Translations under genes and position numbers: made by a program
Assembly: GCA_900317555.1 (NCBI GenBank)
Contig: ONHF01000002.1
Location: 1 to 64,000 of the forward strand
Source of the DNA: an uncultured Lachnospiraceae bacterium
Lineage (GTDB): Bacteria > Bacillota > Clostridia > Lachnospirales > Lachnospiraceae
DNA: 64,000 nucleotides
Reading direction: 5' to 3'
The notes under the pieces: generated by a model
Told to the model about the DNA's origin: nothing
Database searches by the model: none
Seen by the model: only the letters and a program-made list of their open reading frames with translations
In this document: one piece after another, positions 42,841-50,940 of the stretch
Numbering within the stretch: position 1 is the stretch's first letter
Layout of the letters: every line of letters starts with the position of its first letter

Positions 42841-42994
42841 ATCATGTTCCGCCTTTCCCGCTTCGTATGATTCTTAAAACCTATTATAGCGCGAACCGCC
42901 GGAAACCTCCACCGGGCCGGCCAGGACGGCAGCACGGCGGAAGAGGACACCGCCGGCGCACGGAGGAACAAAGTGCCGTTAAGCGCCGGAACGC

Positions 42995-43025
42995 AAAAAG
43001 GAGCCCCGCTTCCGGAGCTCCTTTT
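42995..43025 (-). terminator. Terminator of the lipoprotein gene
   Basis: AAGGAGC (42998-43004) pairs with GCTCCTT (43017-43023), with A and T runs on the outside that make it bidirectional in principle. On the minus strand TTTTT follows. It lies 37 bases after the lipoprotein stop. Confidence 0.85.
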
Positions 43026-43061
43026 CTATATGCCGTCTGTGACGCAGTTTTGCCTGCCGGA

Positions 43062-43568
43062 TTACTTCTCCGGAATAGCGAACTGCAGCGGTGTAGCGCC
43101 TGTCATAGCATCTTCAGCGAGCAGGTTGATCGGAACTGTCTCGAAATGAAGTGTTGTGAAGGAAGCGTTGCGGCCGCTCTCTGTTGTGTATTCCAGCGTA
43201 TAGGAAATTGTCTTGATCACAGAAGCGTCTTCTGTTCTGTCGATCACAACGGATGCGCCGTCAGCAAGACCGTCCTTCGCGTAGTTCTCGCCCTTGTCGG
43301 AAGAACCGTTCTCGTACAGATAGAGCTCTGTTACCTTCTCGCCTGTAGAGTTGTAAACTGTGTACTCTGCGTCCTGCGGGCCTGTGAGCTCGGTTGTTGC
43401 AGCAGCCGCTGCTTCGGTAGAAGCCTCGGTAGCCGCTTCTGTCGCTGCCTCTGTAGCTGCTGTTGTTGCTGCTGTGGAAGCAGCCGTAGATGCCTTGGAG
43501 CCGCAGGCTGTGATGCTTGCGCCAAGAACGACCGCCGCGATCACTGCCGCATAAGTTTTCTTTTTCAT
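43062..43568 (-). CDS. Small uncharacterised lipoprotein with Ala/Thr/Glu-rich linker
   Basis: The 168-residue protein has a lipoprotein signal peptide (MKKKTYAAVIAAVVLGASITACGS; Cys at 22), a linker of repeated A-A-T-E-A units, and a C-terminal domain rich in beta strands with no family I recognise. A similar linker occurs in MetQ of the same window. AGGAGG precedes the ATG. It is flanked by a terminator downstream and follows the DEAD helicase. Function unknown. Confidence 0.75.
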   Translation of the reverse strand: MKKKTYAAVIAAVVLGASITACGSKASTAASTAATTAATEAATEAATEASTEAAAAATTELTGPQDAEYTVYNSTGEKVTELYLYENGSSDKGENYAKDGLADGASVVIDRTEDASVIKTISYTLEYTTESGRNASFTTLHFETVPINLLAEDAMTGATPLQFAIPEK

Positions 43569-43601
43569 ATTGTGTCTCCTCCTGTAATGTGAATAACTAT
43601 A

Positions 43602-44984
43602 TTATGTAAATCCGCCGCCGGAAGTGGCGGAGGAATACATACGGGATTTTGCGTGCCGGGTTCTGCGCGTATGCTCTCCGGACGCGGTGCGGCCGGCTCT
43701 GCCGGTATATCCGGCGCGGCTGCTGCGCCCTGTTCTGTCGGAACGGCCGGTGCGGCTATCGCGCCTTGCCTGATCGGTTCGGGCGGCCCGTCCACTGTGT
43801 CCGCCCCTGGCAGAGTGTCCGGAAAACTTTGCTGACGCCGTTCTGGCTGCCGGCATCCGCACAAGCGGCGCTGAGTATTCGGTTTCCAGAAGCGGAATTT
43901 CCTTCTTCAGCATCTTTTCTATGTCACGAAGCTTTTCCAGTTCTTCGCTGCAGCAGAAAGAAATCGAAATGCCGTTTTCTCCAGCCCGCCCCGCGCGGCC
44001 GATCCTGTGGATATAGGATTCCGGTTCATCCGGAAGCTCATAATTGAAAACATGGCTCAGCTTCGGCACATCGATGCCTCTGGACGCGACATCTGTCGCG
44101 ACGAGAACGTTGTACTGACCGGATTTGAACCGTTCCAGCGCATTCTGCCGCTGTCCCTGCGTCTTGTCGCCATGGATGGCAGCCGCAGGAATCTGCGCTT
44201 TTAAAAGAGCGCGCACCAGCTTGTCCGCCCCGTACTTCGTCCGCGTGAAAACAATCGCCCTTCTGACTTCGCCGCTCTGCAAAAACCGGATGAGCAGCGC
44301 ATTCTTATCCGCGCGGTTAACGAAGCAGAGCTTCTGATCCACGGTTTCCGCAGGACTCGCCGGAGGCGCAACCTTGATTGTAACGGGATCTGTCAGAAGC
44401 TCCTGTGCGAGGAGCTCGATTTCCTTCGGCATTGTCGCGGAAAACATCAGTGTCTGCCGCTGCTGCGGCATAAACTTTACGATTTTCCTGACATCACCGA
44501 TGAATCCCATATCAAGCATGCGGTCGGCTTCATCCAGGACAAAGGTCTCAACCTGCGAAAGATTGATGTATCCGCTCCCCATGAAATCCAGAAGACGCCC
44601 GGGCGTTGCGATCAGAATGTCGCCGCCCGACAGGAGCGCGTCAATCTGCGGTCCCTGTTTGGCCCCGCCGTAAATACATACAGCGCGCAGTTTCAGATAC
44701 CTGCCGTATTTCTTGAAGTTATCAAAAATCTGGATTGCCAGCTCTCTGGTTGGCGTAATGATAAGCGCGCGGATGCGCCTCGGCTTCTTATCTTTGAGCA
44801 TGGACAGAACCGGCAGAGCGAACGCCGCTGTCTTTCCGGTTCCCGTCTGTGCGCAGGCAATCAGATCATGTCCCTTTAAAATTACCGGGATCGCCTTTTC
44901 CTGGATCGGCGTCGGCTCCTCATAACCTGCCTTGGAGACCGCGCTTGTAATTTCGCGGTCAAGGTTCAATTCTTTAAATGTCAT
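43602..44984 (-). CDS. DEAD-box RNA helicase
   Basis: The 460-residue protein has all helicase motifs: Q motif (FKELNLDREI to PTPIQ), AQTGTGKTAAF, PTRELAIQI, ATPGRLLDFM, VLDEADRMLDMG, FSATMP, IVFTRTK, VATDVASRGIDVP and HRIGRAGRAG. A basic Arg/Gly/Ser-rich C-terminal tail (about residues 395-460) likely binds RNA. It is the RhlE/CsdA type that unwinds rRNA and mRNA, often cold-induced. The start at 44984 (MTFKELNLD) has AAGGA; the frame continues upstream past the promoter. A terminator hairpin lies just before the RBS. Confidence 0.93.
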   Translation of the reverse strand: MTFKELNLDREITSAVSKAGYEEPTPIQEKAIPVILKGHDLIACAQTGTGKTAAFALPVLSMLKDKKPRRIRALIITPTRELAIQIFDNFKKYGRYLKLRAVCIYGGAKQGPQIDALLSGGDILIATPGRLLDFMGSGYINLSQVETFVLDEADRMLDMGFIGDVRKIVKFMPQQRQTLMFSATMPKEIELLAQELLTDPVTIKVAPPASPAETVDQKLCFVNRADKNALLIRFLQSGEVRRAIVFTRTKYGADKLVRALLKAQIPAAAIHGDKTQGQRQNALERFKSGQYNVLVATDVASRGIDVPKLSHVFNYELPDEPESYIHRIGRAGRAGENGISISFCCSEELEKLRDIEKMLKKEIPLLETEYSAPLVRMPAARTASAKFSGHSARGGHSGRAARTDQARRDSRTGRSDRTGRSSRAGYTGRAGRTASGEHTRRTRHAKSRMYSSATSGGGFT

Positions 44985-44996
44985 ATCTTCCTTACT

Positions 44997-45031
44997 AAAA
45001 AAACGGTCAGGCGATACCCCTCCGCCTGGCC
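44997..45031 (-). terminator. Terminator-like attenuator in the helicase leader
   Basis: On the minus strand GGCCAGGCG (45023-45031) pairs with CGCCTGACC (45005-45013) through 9 bp including one G-U, followed by GTTTTTTTAG (T-run 44997-45003) and then AAGGA and the ATG. It lies downstream of the helicase promoter and upstream of the RBS, so it must be bypassed for expression. Confidence 0.75.
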
Positions 45032-45055
45032 AAAGCGTTCTGTGAAACGTATCGG

Positions 45056-45084
45056 ATTGTAACATAGCGGCGCAATGGTTACAA
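45056..45084 (-). promoter_or_regulatory. Sigma-A promoter of the DEAD helicase
   Basis: TTGTAA (45079-45084), a 17-base spacer and TACAAT (45056-45061) on the minus strand, giving a leader of about 65 nt that contains the attenuator. Confidence 0.75.
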
Positions 45085-45174
45085 TACCTTGTCTCTATTT
45101 TGCTTAACTTTTTCACACAGATTTCATAATTCCTGTAGTTTTTTTAATTTTGTACAGAATATTTTCACTATTGG

Positions 45175-45209
45175 CAAAAATAAACAGGGAGCCGGTGCAT
45201 GGCTCCCTG
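45175..45209 (-). terminator. Terminator of the HTH-dehydrogenase gene
   Basis: CAGGGAGCC (45185-45193) pairs with GGCTCCCTG (45201-45209); on the minus strand TTTATTTTTG follows. It lies 63 bases after the stop at 45273 and ahead of the helicase promoter. Confidence 0.9.
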
Positions 45210-45272
45210 CGAAGGTACTGTTTTGGCCGCATCGTATAATTCGTGCCGAACAGCGCTTGTGTCCGTACAGCA

Positions 45273-46751
45273 TTAATCTCTGCCGAACAGATCTCTTGTA
45301 TAGACTTTATCCTTTACATCGTCAAGACATGAACTGTAGCGGTTCGCAATAATCGCCTGACTCATGGCCTTGAACTTCGAAAGATCGTTGACAACGAGAC
45401 TGCCGAAGAACGTCTCCCCGTCCTTCAGCGTCGGCTCAAACACTATGACCGTCGCCCCTTTTGCCTTGATCCTCTTCATGACGCCCTGAATCGATGACTG
45501 GCGGAAATTGTCGGAGTTCGATTTCATAGTCAGCCGGAAGACGCCGATCACTACCTTGTGCTCACGCGACTCTGAAAACTCCTCGGAATTTCCATAGGCG
45601 CCGGCAAGCTCCAGCACCCGGTCCGCGATAAAATCCTTGCGTGTCCTGTTCGATTCCACGATCGCCTGAATCAGATTTTCCGGCACATCCTGGTAGTTGG
45701 CCAGAAGCTGCTTCGTATCCTTCGGAAGGCAGTACCCGCCATAGCCGAAAGAAGGATTATTGTACTGTGTCCCGATTCTGGGATCAAGACAGACACCGTC
45801 AATGATATCTCTGGTTTTCAGGCCCTTGGACTCGGCATAGGTATCCAGCTCATTGAAATAGGAAACGCGCAGCGCCAGATACGTGTTGGCAAAAAGCTTG
45901 ACAGCTTCGGCTTCCGTAAATCCCATGAACAGCGTGTCGATGTTCTTCTTCAGTGCGCCTTCCTGCAGCAGGGAGGCAAAACAGCGCGCATCTTCCATCA
46001 GCTTCTCATCCGAAGGATCGGTGCCGACAATGATCCTTGAAGGATACAGATTGTCGTACAGCGCCTTGGACTCGCGCAGGAACTCCGGGCTGAACAGGAT
46101 GTTTGCAGTGTGGTACTTCTCCCGTACGGCTTCGGTATACCCGACCGGAATCGTCGATTTGATGACCATCACGGCATCCGGATTGACCGATAAAACCAGC
46201 TCAATCACCGCTTCGACTGCGGATGTGTCAAAATAATTCTTCTTCGAATCATAGTTTGTCGGCGCGGCGATAATAACAAAATCCGCATCTCTGTAAGCCG
46301 AGGCACCGTCCAGTGTCGCCGTCAGATCCAGTTCCTTTTCGGAAAGATATTTTTCAATGTATTCATCCTGAATCGGGGACTTGCGTCTGTTGATAAGTTC
46401 AACCTTCTCCGGGAGAATATCAACCGCCGTCACGTGATTGTGCTGCGAAAGGAGGGTCGCGATCGAAAGGCCGACATATCCTGTCCCCGCAACCGCAATT
46501 CTCTTCGGCGATACCGGAGGGAGGCTGCTTCCGCTGCCTTCACTTACAAAAACATCCGTCGGATCAAACAAAAGCGCTCTCGAGAGCGCTTCCAGCTGCG
46601 CGATGGAAGGCACGTACTCCCCGCTCTCGATATGACTGAGCATCGTACGGTTAATGCCGGTTGCTTCTGCAACCTGCTGCTGCGTCTTCCCCAGTTTTTT
46701 CCGGTTATAGGAAACCAGCTCCGCGAGTTTTTCCTTCGAAAGAATATTCAT
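45273..46751 (-). CDS. ugd: UDP-glucose/nucleotide-sugar dehydrogenase fused to an N-terminal XRE HTH domain
   Basis: The 492-residue protein has an N-terminal Cro/C1-type HTH (about residues 8-66, including [27 protein letters not shown]), a short linker, then a complete nucleotide-sugar dehydrogenase of the short Ugd type. The NAD site is [13 protein letters not shown] (about 87-99), substrate motifs include [11 protein letters not shown], and the catalytic cysteine is C341 in [12 protein letters not shown]. It oxidises UDP-glucose (or a similar sugar) to the uronate for capsule or exopolysaccharide. AAGGAGG precedes the ATG, and the frame is continuous, so the fusion is real. Its promoter overlaps a palindrome. 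No other polysaccharide gene is adjacent. Confidence 0.93.
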   Translation of the reverse strand: MNILSKEKLAELVSYNRKKLGKTQQQVAEATGINRTMLSHIESGEYVPSIAQLEALSRALLFDPTDVFVSEGSGSSLPPVSPKRIAVAGTGYVGLSIATLLSQHNHVTAVDILPEKVELINRRKSPIQDEYIEKYLSEKELDLTATLDGASAYRDADFVIIAAPTNYDSKKNYFDTSAVEAVIELVLSVNPDAVMVIKSTIPVGYTEAVREKYHTANILFSPEFLRESKALYDNLYPSRIIVGTDPSDEKLMEDARCFASLLQEGALKKNIDTLFMGFTEAEAVKLFANTYLALRVSYFNELDTYAESKGLKTRDIIDGVCLDPRIGTQYNNPSFGYGGYCLPKDTKQLLANYQDVPENLIQAIVESNRTRKDFIADRVLELAGAYGNSEEFSESREHKVVIGVFRLTMKSNSDNFRQSSIQGVMKRIKAKGATVIVFEPTLKDGETFFGSLVVNDLSKFKAMSQAIIANRYSSCLDDVKDKVYTRDLFGRD

Positions 46752-46775
46752 GCCATACCTCCTTATTTAAGGCCA

Positions 46776-46804
46776 AGCATAGCACTTGTTATATGATATA
46801 TCAA
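46776..46804 (-). promoter_or_regulatory. Promoter of the HTH-dehydrogenase gene with a palindrome in the -35 region
   Basis: Minus strand TTGATA (46799-46804), a 17-base spacer and TATGCT (46776-46781). The palindrome TGATATATCA (46794-46803) overlaps the -35 and is a candidate autoregulatory site for the HTH domain encoded downstream. Confidence 0.65.
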
Positions 46805-46810
46805 CTCAAT

Positions 46811-46848
46811 TCGTAAAAATAAAATAATCCGGCATTTTCAGCCGGATT
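46811..46848 (-). terminator. Terminator of the uridine-kinase-like gene
   Basis: AATCCGGC (46826-46833) pairs with GCCGGATT (46841-46848), followed on the minus strand by ATTTTATTTTT. It separates the kinase from the HTH-dehydrogenase gene. Confidence 0.85.
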
Positions 46849-46878
46849 GAAAACAAAAATGCGTTTTCGTGTTATTGA

Positions 46879-47454
46879 TTATAACATTTCCTGATATATA
46901 ACATCTGCATGCGCGCGGATATGCAATGTCTTCTGATAGCGCTGATCCAGCGGCTCCCAGACCTTCTCAAAGACGGCGTAATACGAACCCTCCCGCGCTT
47001 TCAGTCTTTGAAGCCGCAGGTCCCGCGGCAGAGTCACATAAACTGACTGGCGGAAATACCTGCGAAGCTGCGGCATCTGCGAATAATTGCCTTCGACCGC
47101 GATAATGCCTTTCGCAGGTATCACACTGCTCTTTGTAAAAACATCCCGCCTGCAGTCATACGCCCTGTACCGGGCGCTTTTATTCTCCGATAACGGCTGC
47201 AGCAGCTCATCTTCAATGCGCAAAAGGTCCATGTTGCCCGCGACCCTCTCCTGCCAGTCGTCTGCCCGCCGTTTCCAGGGCAGATAGTAGTCATCCATAT
47301 GGATAATCTGCCAGCCGAAATCCAGAGAAAGCTTTTCGGACAGCGTTGTTTTGCCGCTGCCGCAGGGACCGTCGATGCTGACAAGCATCATTTCTCCGTC
47401 CATCGATCCGCGGATCAGACTGTCCAGCTGCTGTGGCGTGTGCAGTGCTGTCAT
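46879..47454 (-). CDS. Uridine-kinase-like P-loop kinase
   Basis: The 191-residue protein has Walker A IDGPCGSGKTT, the Asp-rich motif HMDDYYLPWKRR typical of uridine/phosphoribulokinase family members, and ECF-like VEGNYSQMPQLRR. The start at 47454 has GGAGG. It probably phosphorylates a nucleoside or vitamin, but specificity is unclear. It follows the ECF S-component gene by 52 bases, which suggests phosphorylation of the imported substrate. Confidence 0.82.
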   Translation of the reverse strand: MTALHTPQQLDSLIRGSMDGEMMLVSIDGPCGSGKTTLSEKLSLDFGWQIIHMDDYYLPWKRRADDWQERVAGNMDLLRIEDELLQPLSENKSARYRAYDCRRDVFTKSSVIPAKGIIAVEGNYSQMPQLRRYFRQSVYVTLPRDLRLQRLKAREGSYYAVFEKVWEPLDQRYQKTLHIRAHADVIYQEML

Positions 47455-47506
47455 ATTTCCTCCATTGTTGAGTTCTCCGGTCAATGTTGAGGGCTTTCCC
47501 GGCGAA

Positions 47507-48043
47507 TCAGGCCTCCTGCACCGCCGCCGGAACCTTCGCATGGCGAAGCGCCGCCATCAGCGCAGGAATCAGCAGCAGCTGAATGACAATTCCCGGAACC
47601 GCATTCAGGAACGCGCCGGCAAGGAACATCTGCATGGAGAAGGCGTTTCCCTGGATGCCGTACAAAACAATGCTGACAAGTCCCCATACGACGCGTCCCA
47701 AAAGCATCGCGATGATCAGGGCCAGGTAAGTACCCGCAGTATTCTTGCGGACCCTGCTGTAAATCAGGCCGGCGACTGCACCATAGGCTGCCAGTTCAAA
47801 TGCCATGCCTGCGGCTACAGGCATCAGGGGCGGCATGCCGAACAGAAAACTGCGAAGGAGCGGCGTAATGACGCCAGCCGCAAGCCCGTACTGCCAGCCG
47901 ACAATCATGCCGCACAGAAGTACCGGAATATGCATTGGCAGCAGCATCTTGCCGATTGCGGGCACATGTCCCGTAATCATCGGCAGAATCAGGCCAAGCG
48001 CAATAAAGAAAGCTGTTGTGATCATTTTACGTGTGTTGTTCAT
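47507..48043 (-). CDS. ECF transporter S component
   Basis: The 178-residue protein has about six hydrophobic helices, with the motif LPMHIPVLLCGMIVGWQYGLAAGVITPLLRSFLFGMPPL and MAFELAAYGAVAGLIY, typical of substrate-binding S components of energy-coupling factor vitamin transporters. The S subunit captures the ligand and needs the EcfA/EcfT module, which is not in the window. The start at 48043 follows GGGGG. The adjacent genes (DUF3842, kinase, PAS regulator) do not reveal the substrate. The leader has a terminator-bearing structure. Confidence 0.88.
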   Translation of the reverse strand: MNNTRKMITTAFFIALGLILPMITGHVPAIGKMLLPMHIPVLLCGMIVGWQYGLAAGVITPLLRSFLFGMPPLMPVAAGMAFELAAYGAVAGLIYSRVRKNTAGTYLALIIAMLLGRVVWGLVSIVLYGIQGNAFSMQMFLAGAFLNAVPGIVIQLLLIPALMAALRHAKVPAAVQEA

Positions 48044-48067
48044 GAAATACCCCCGAAAATTATTGCA

Positions 48068-48236
48068 AACAAAAAAAGACGCACCGCCCCCTGCAGGAGA
48101 CAACGCGCCTTCATAGCACAAATTCATTTCATTTCGTTTGTACGGACTGCCGGTGTCTGAACCGGATGCTTCTGCACCCCGCGCGGCTTGCCGCCGCGGC
48201 AAAACATACCTGTTCCGCTTACCAAGAAATAATACC
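48068..48236 (-). promoter_or_regulatory. Structured leader with terminator before the ECF S-component (riboswitch-like)
   Basis: Between the DUF3842 stop and the ECF RBS the minus strand folds into successive hairpins: GGGTGC-AGAA-GCATCC, CCGGT-TCAGAC-ACCGG and GTACAAA with TTTGTGC. These are followed by a 13-bp stem (48096-48108 with 48079-48091, loop TGCA, several G-U pairs) and CTTTTTTTG (T-run 48071-48077). The RBS and ATG come about 25 bases later. This is the layout of a riboswitch expression platform. I find no TPP, FMN, cobalamin, THF, preQ1 or SAM consensus. Confidence 0.6.
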
Positions 48237-48647
48237 TTATTTCAGATTGTTTTTCAAGTGACGCAGAGCTGCCTCGATCAGATGTCCTGTCGAAAAATCA
48301 TCGACGCCCGCGATATAATTCGCGCAGCTGCTGAACGGAATAAAGATCCGCATCGCGTCCGCCTGCGCCACGGCTTTCGCCATCGCGGGCGTTATTTCAC
48401 CGAGCATCGAATCAGCGATTACAATACCGATCGGCCCGATGATCACATCCGCCCTGCGGCAGGCAACAACGACAGAGTTTTCCCCGGTAGCACAGTAATC
48501 CGCTCCGGCTTTCCGCATAGCGGCAGTAGCGGCGGTATTGGTCCCGACCGCCGTAACCTCACAGTCCCTGATTTCGTTTTTAATATTCGTAACCAGTTGT
48601 CTGCCGATACCGCCTCCCTGGGCGTCAATAACCAGTATTCTCTTCAT
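48237..48647 (-). CDS. DUF3842-family protein
   Basis: The 136-residue protein begins MKRILVIDAQGGGIGRQL and contains VGTNTAATAAMRKAGADYCATGENSVVVACRRADVIIGPIGIVIADSMLGEITPAMA, which matches DUF3842. It has a Rossmann-like pattern with Gly-rich loops but no known function. The start at 48647 is preferred because AAGGA lies 11 bases upstream; a codon four residues earlier abuts the RBS. It follows the PAS regulator directly and precedes the ECF S-component. Confidence 0.85.
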   Translation of the reverse strand: MKRILVIDAQGGGIGRQLVTNIKNEIRDCEVTAVGTNTAATAAMRKAGADYCATGENSVVVACRRADVIIGPIGIVIADSMLGEITPAMAKAVAQADAMRIFIPFSSCANYIAGVDDFSTGHLIEAALRHLKNNLK

Positions 48648-48661
48648 TCTCTGTATCATCC

Positions 48662-49369
48662 TTATTCGTCCGCGGCATTTTCTTTAAGACATCCAGCGGT
48701 TGAGCGTCCCCGCAGCACCCGCAGATGCAGATAGATTGTATTCGGCGAAATATGCAGCGCCTTCGCGACAATGCGGACAGCGCTTTTCATCCGGAAAACG
48801 CCGTCCTTATCCAGGAGCTCCACGATGGCCCGGATATAGCCCGACCGCGGCACCGTGGTGTCCTGATCTACTCTTTCTCTCGCTTCCACAACCGCTTTTG
48901 TTATGTACTCTTCTGTAATGTCTGCCGCCTCACGCGTGCAGCCGGCATTCACATCCGGACTCATGGCAGTCAGGAATGACTGAATCGGTGTATTCAGATA
49001 GTACCCGACCATGAGAACCGCGATAATATTGTCTCTGCTTCTTATGGGAACCAGCACGACTTTTTCCTTATAAGGCCCTGTGCGTGTTGTAAAATAAAAT
49101 GTTCTCCTGCTGTACGGCGTTTCCCCGTTGATGCTCTCGGCAATCAGATCATCAATCTTGATTCTCAAAATTTCCGGCATCGGATCGCCGATGGAAACGC
49201 CGGAGTGCCAGTTATTGACCGTATACAGTACCGAACGGTCACGGTCGGAAAGACTGTAGAGTATCAGTTCCGCGCCGGTGCCGATAAAAGCGGCAAAGCC
49301 TTGCATTATTTCCTTTACAGCTTCAAGTACAGCACTTTCATTCCCGGAAGAGATAGTATGATCTTCCAT
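48662..49369 (-). CDS. YheO-type PAS-domain transcriptional regulator
   Basis: The 235-residue protein has a YheO-like PAS domain in its N-terminal two thirds (FIGTGAELILYSLSDRDRSVLYTVNNWHSG, RDNIIAVLMVGYYLNT) and a C-terminal HTH_22-like helix-turn-helix (SAVRIVAKALHISPNTIYLHLRVLRG). Such proteins are thought to sense small ligands. It is the first gene of the set with DUF3842, ECF S-component and kinase, so it may regulate them. AAGGAAAA lies upstream of the ATG. Confidence 0.85.
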   Translation of the reverse strand: MEDHTISSGNESAVLEAVKEIMQGFAAFIGTGAELILYSLSDRDRSVLYTVNNWHSGVSIGDPMPEILRIKIDDLIAESINGETPYSRRTFYFTTRTGPYKEKVVLVPIRSRDNIIAVLMVGYYLNTPIQSFLTAMSPDVNAGCTREAADITEEYITKAVVEARERVDQDTTVPRSGYIRAIVELLDKDGVFRMKSAVRIVAKALHISPNTIYLHLRVLRGRSTAGCLKENAADE

Positions 49370-49587
49370 TCTTTTTCCTTTACCTGCAGCTCTTCAATGA
49401 TTTGACCCGGAGTTTGCCCCGTTACGTGATGCGTGCTATATTACTATGATGTCTGAGTGCGCAGATGTGAACGTTCTATGAATAGAGCACGAACGAAATA
49501 TATCATATTATTTTGTATTATGATAGAGAAAATTTGCTGTGCAGGCGAAAAACAACAATTTTTTTGTCTATTTTTTGAGGTGAATTT

Positions 49588-50940
49588 ATGAAGGAAAACA
49601 AAATGGGCACTATGCCCGTAAAGAAGCTGATCATCAACATGTCCCTCCCGATGATGATTTCCATGTTGGTACAGGCTCTGTACAATGTTGTTGACAGCAT
49701 TTTCGTCGCGCAGATTTCAGAAAACGCGTTGACCGCGGTTACGCTCGCTTTCCCTCTGCAGAACCTGATGATCGCGGTCGGCTCGGGAACCGGCGTCGGC
49801 ATCAACGCACTGCTCTCCAGATCTCTTGGTGAGAAAAACTTTGACAGCTCGGACAGCGCTGCGAATACAGGTTTCTTTCTGACCGCCGTAAACTTCCTGC
49901 TCTTCGTGCTGATCGGCGCGTTCGTCACAAAGGCTTTCATCCATACCCAGACGACAGACCCTGAGATCGCGGCGTACGCGGTCACCTACCTGCAGATCGT
50001 GACTATGATCTCAGCCGGTCTTTTCTGCCAGCTGACCTTCGAACGCCTGCTCCAGTCCACCGGACTGACAATGTACAGCATGATTTCCCAGATCACCGGC
50101 GCTGTCATCAACATTGTTCTGGATCCCGTCATGATTTTCGGACTCCTGGGCTGCCCTGCGCTTGGCGTCGCCGGCGCCGCCTACGCGACCGTGATCGGCC
50201 AGTGCATTGCCGCCGTGGTCGGCCTTGTGCTGAACCTGAAAGTCAACCGGGAAATTCATTTTTCGTTCCGCAGAGTTCTGCACCCGGCGGGCGCGACGGC
50301 CGCAAAAATCTATAAGGTCGGCATCCCGTCCATCCTGATGATGTCCATCGGCTCCGTCATGACCTACCTGATGAACCTGATTCTGATCGGTTTCTCTTCC
50401 ACAGCGGCAGCCGTCTTCGGCGTTTACTTCAAGCTCCAGTCGTTCTTCTTCATGCCGGTCTTCGGACTCAACAACGGACTGATTCCGGTCCTTGCTTACA
50501 ACTACGGAGCACGAAACAAAGCCAGGATTGACGAAGCGCTGCGTTTCGCGGTTTTTCTCGCATTCTGCATTATGGTTTGCGGAACGCTTACGTTTGAACT
50601 GATTCCGGATCTTCTTCTGGATCTGTTCAACGCTTCCGACGCAATGCGGGCTCTGGGCGTTCCGGCACTGCGGATTATCGCGCTGCACTATCCTGTCGCG
50701 GCCGTCGGTATTATTCTCGGTTCGATTTTTCAGGCATTCAGCAAGAGCTTCTACGCACTGCTCGTTTCGATCGGCCGCCAGCTCGTTGTCCTGATTCCCG
50801 TAGCATACCTGCTCTCGCTGACCGGAAACGTCAACAACGTCTGGTGGTCCTTCCTGATCGCGGAACTGGTTTCTCTCACGCTTTCTCTGATTTTCTTCCG
50901 GAAGCTTTACAGGCAGGAGGTCGAGCCGCTTAAAGCGTAA
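49588..50940 (+). CDS. MATE-family efflux transporter
   Basis: The 450-residue protein has about twelve transmembrane helices, with the N-half pattern MPVKKLIINMSLPMMISMLVQALYNVVDSIFVAQISENALTAVTLAFPLQNLM, typical of NorM/DinF-like clostridial MATE proteins. The second half begins near PSILMMSIGSVMTYLMNLILIGF. The RBS GAGGTG lies upstream. It is divergent from the PAS regulator and its 3' end overlaps the convergent DUF4317 gene by 11 bases. The substrate is unknown; it is more typical of the family than the other MATE gene at 39187. Confidence 0.92.
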   Translation: MKENKMGTMPVKKLIINMSLPMMISMLVQALYNVVDSIFVAQISENALTAVTLAFPLQNLMIAVGSGTGVGINALLSRSLGEKNFDSSDSAANTGFFLTAVNFLLFVLIGAFVTKAFIHTQTTDPEIAAYAVTYLQIVTMISAGLFCQLTFERLLQSTGLTMYSMISQITGAVINIVLDPVMIFGLLGCPALGVAGAAYATVIGQCIAAVVGLVLNLKVNREIHFSFRRVLHPAGATAAKIYKVGIPSILMMSIGSVMTYLMNLILIGFSSTAAAVFGVYFKLQSFFFMPVFGLNNGLIPVLAYNYGARNKARIDEALRFAVFLAFCIMVCGTLTFELIPDLLLDLFNASDAMRALGVPALRIIALHYPVAAVGIILGSIFQAFSKSFYALLVSIGRQLVVLIPVAYLLSLTGNVNNVWWSFLIAELVSLTLSLIFFRKLYRQEVEPLKA

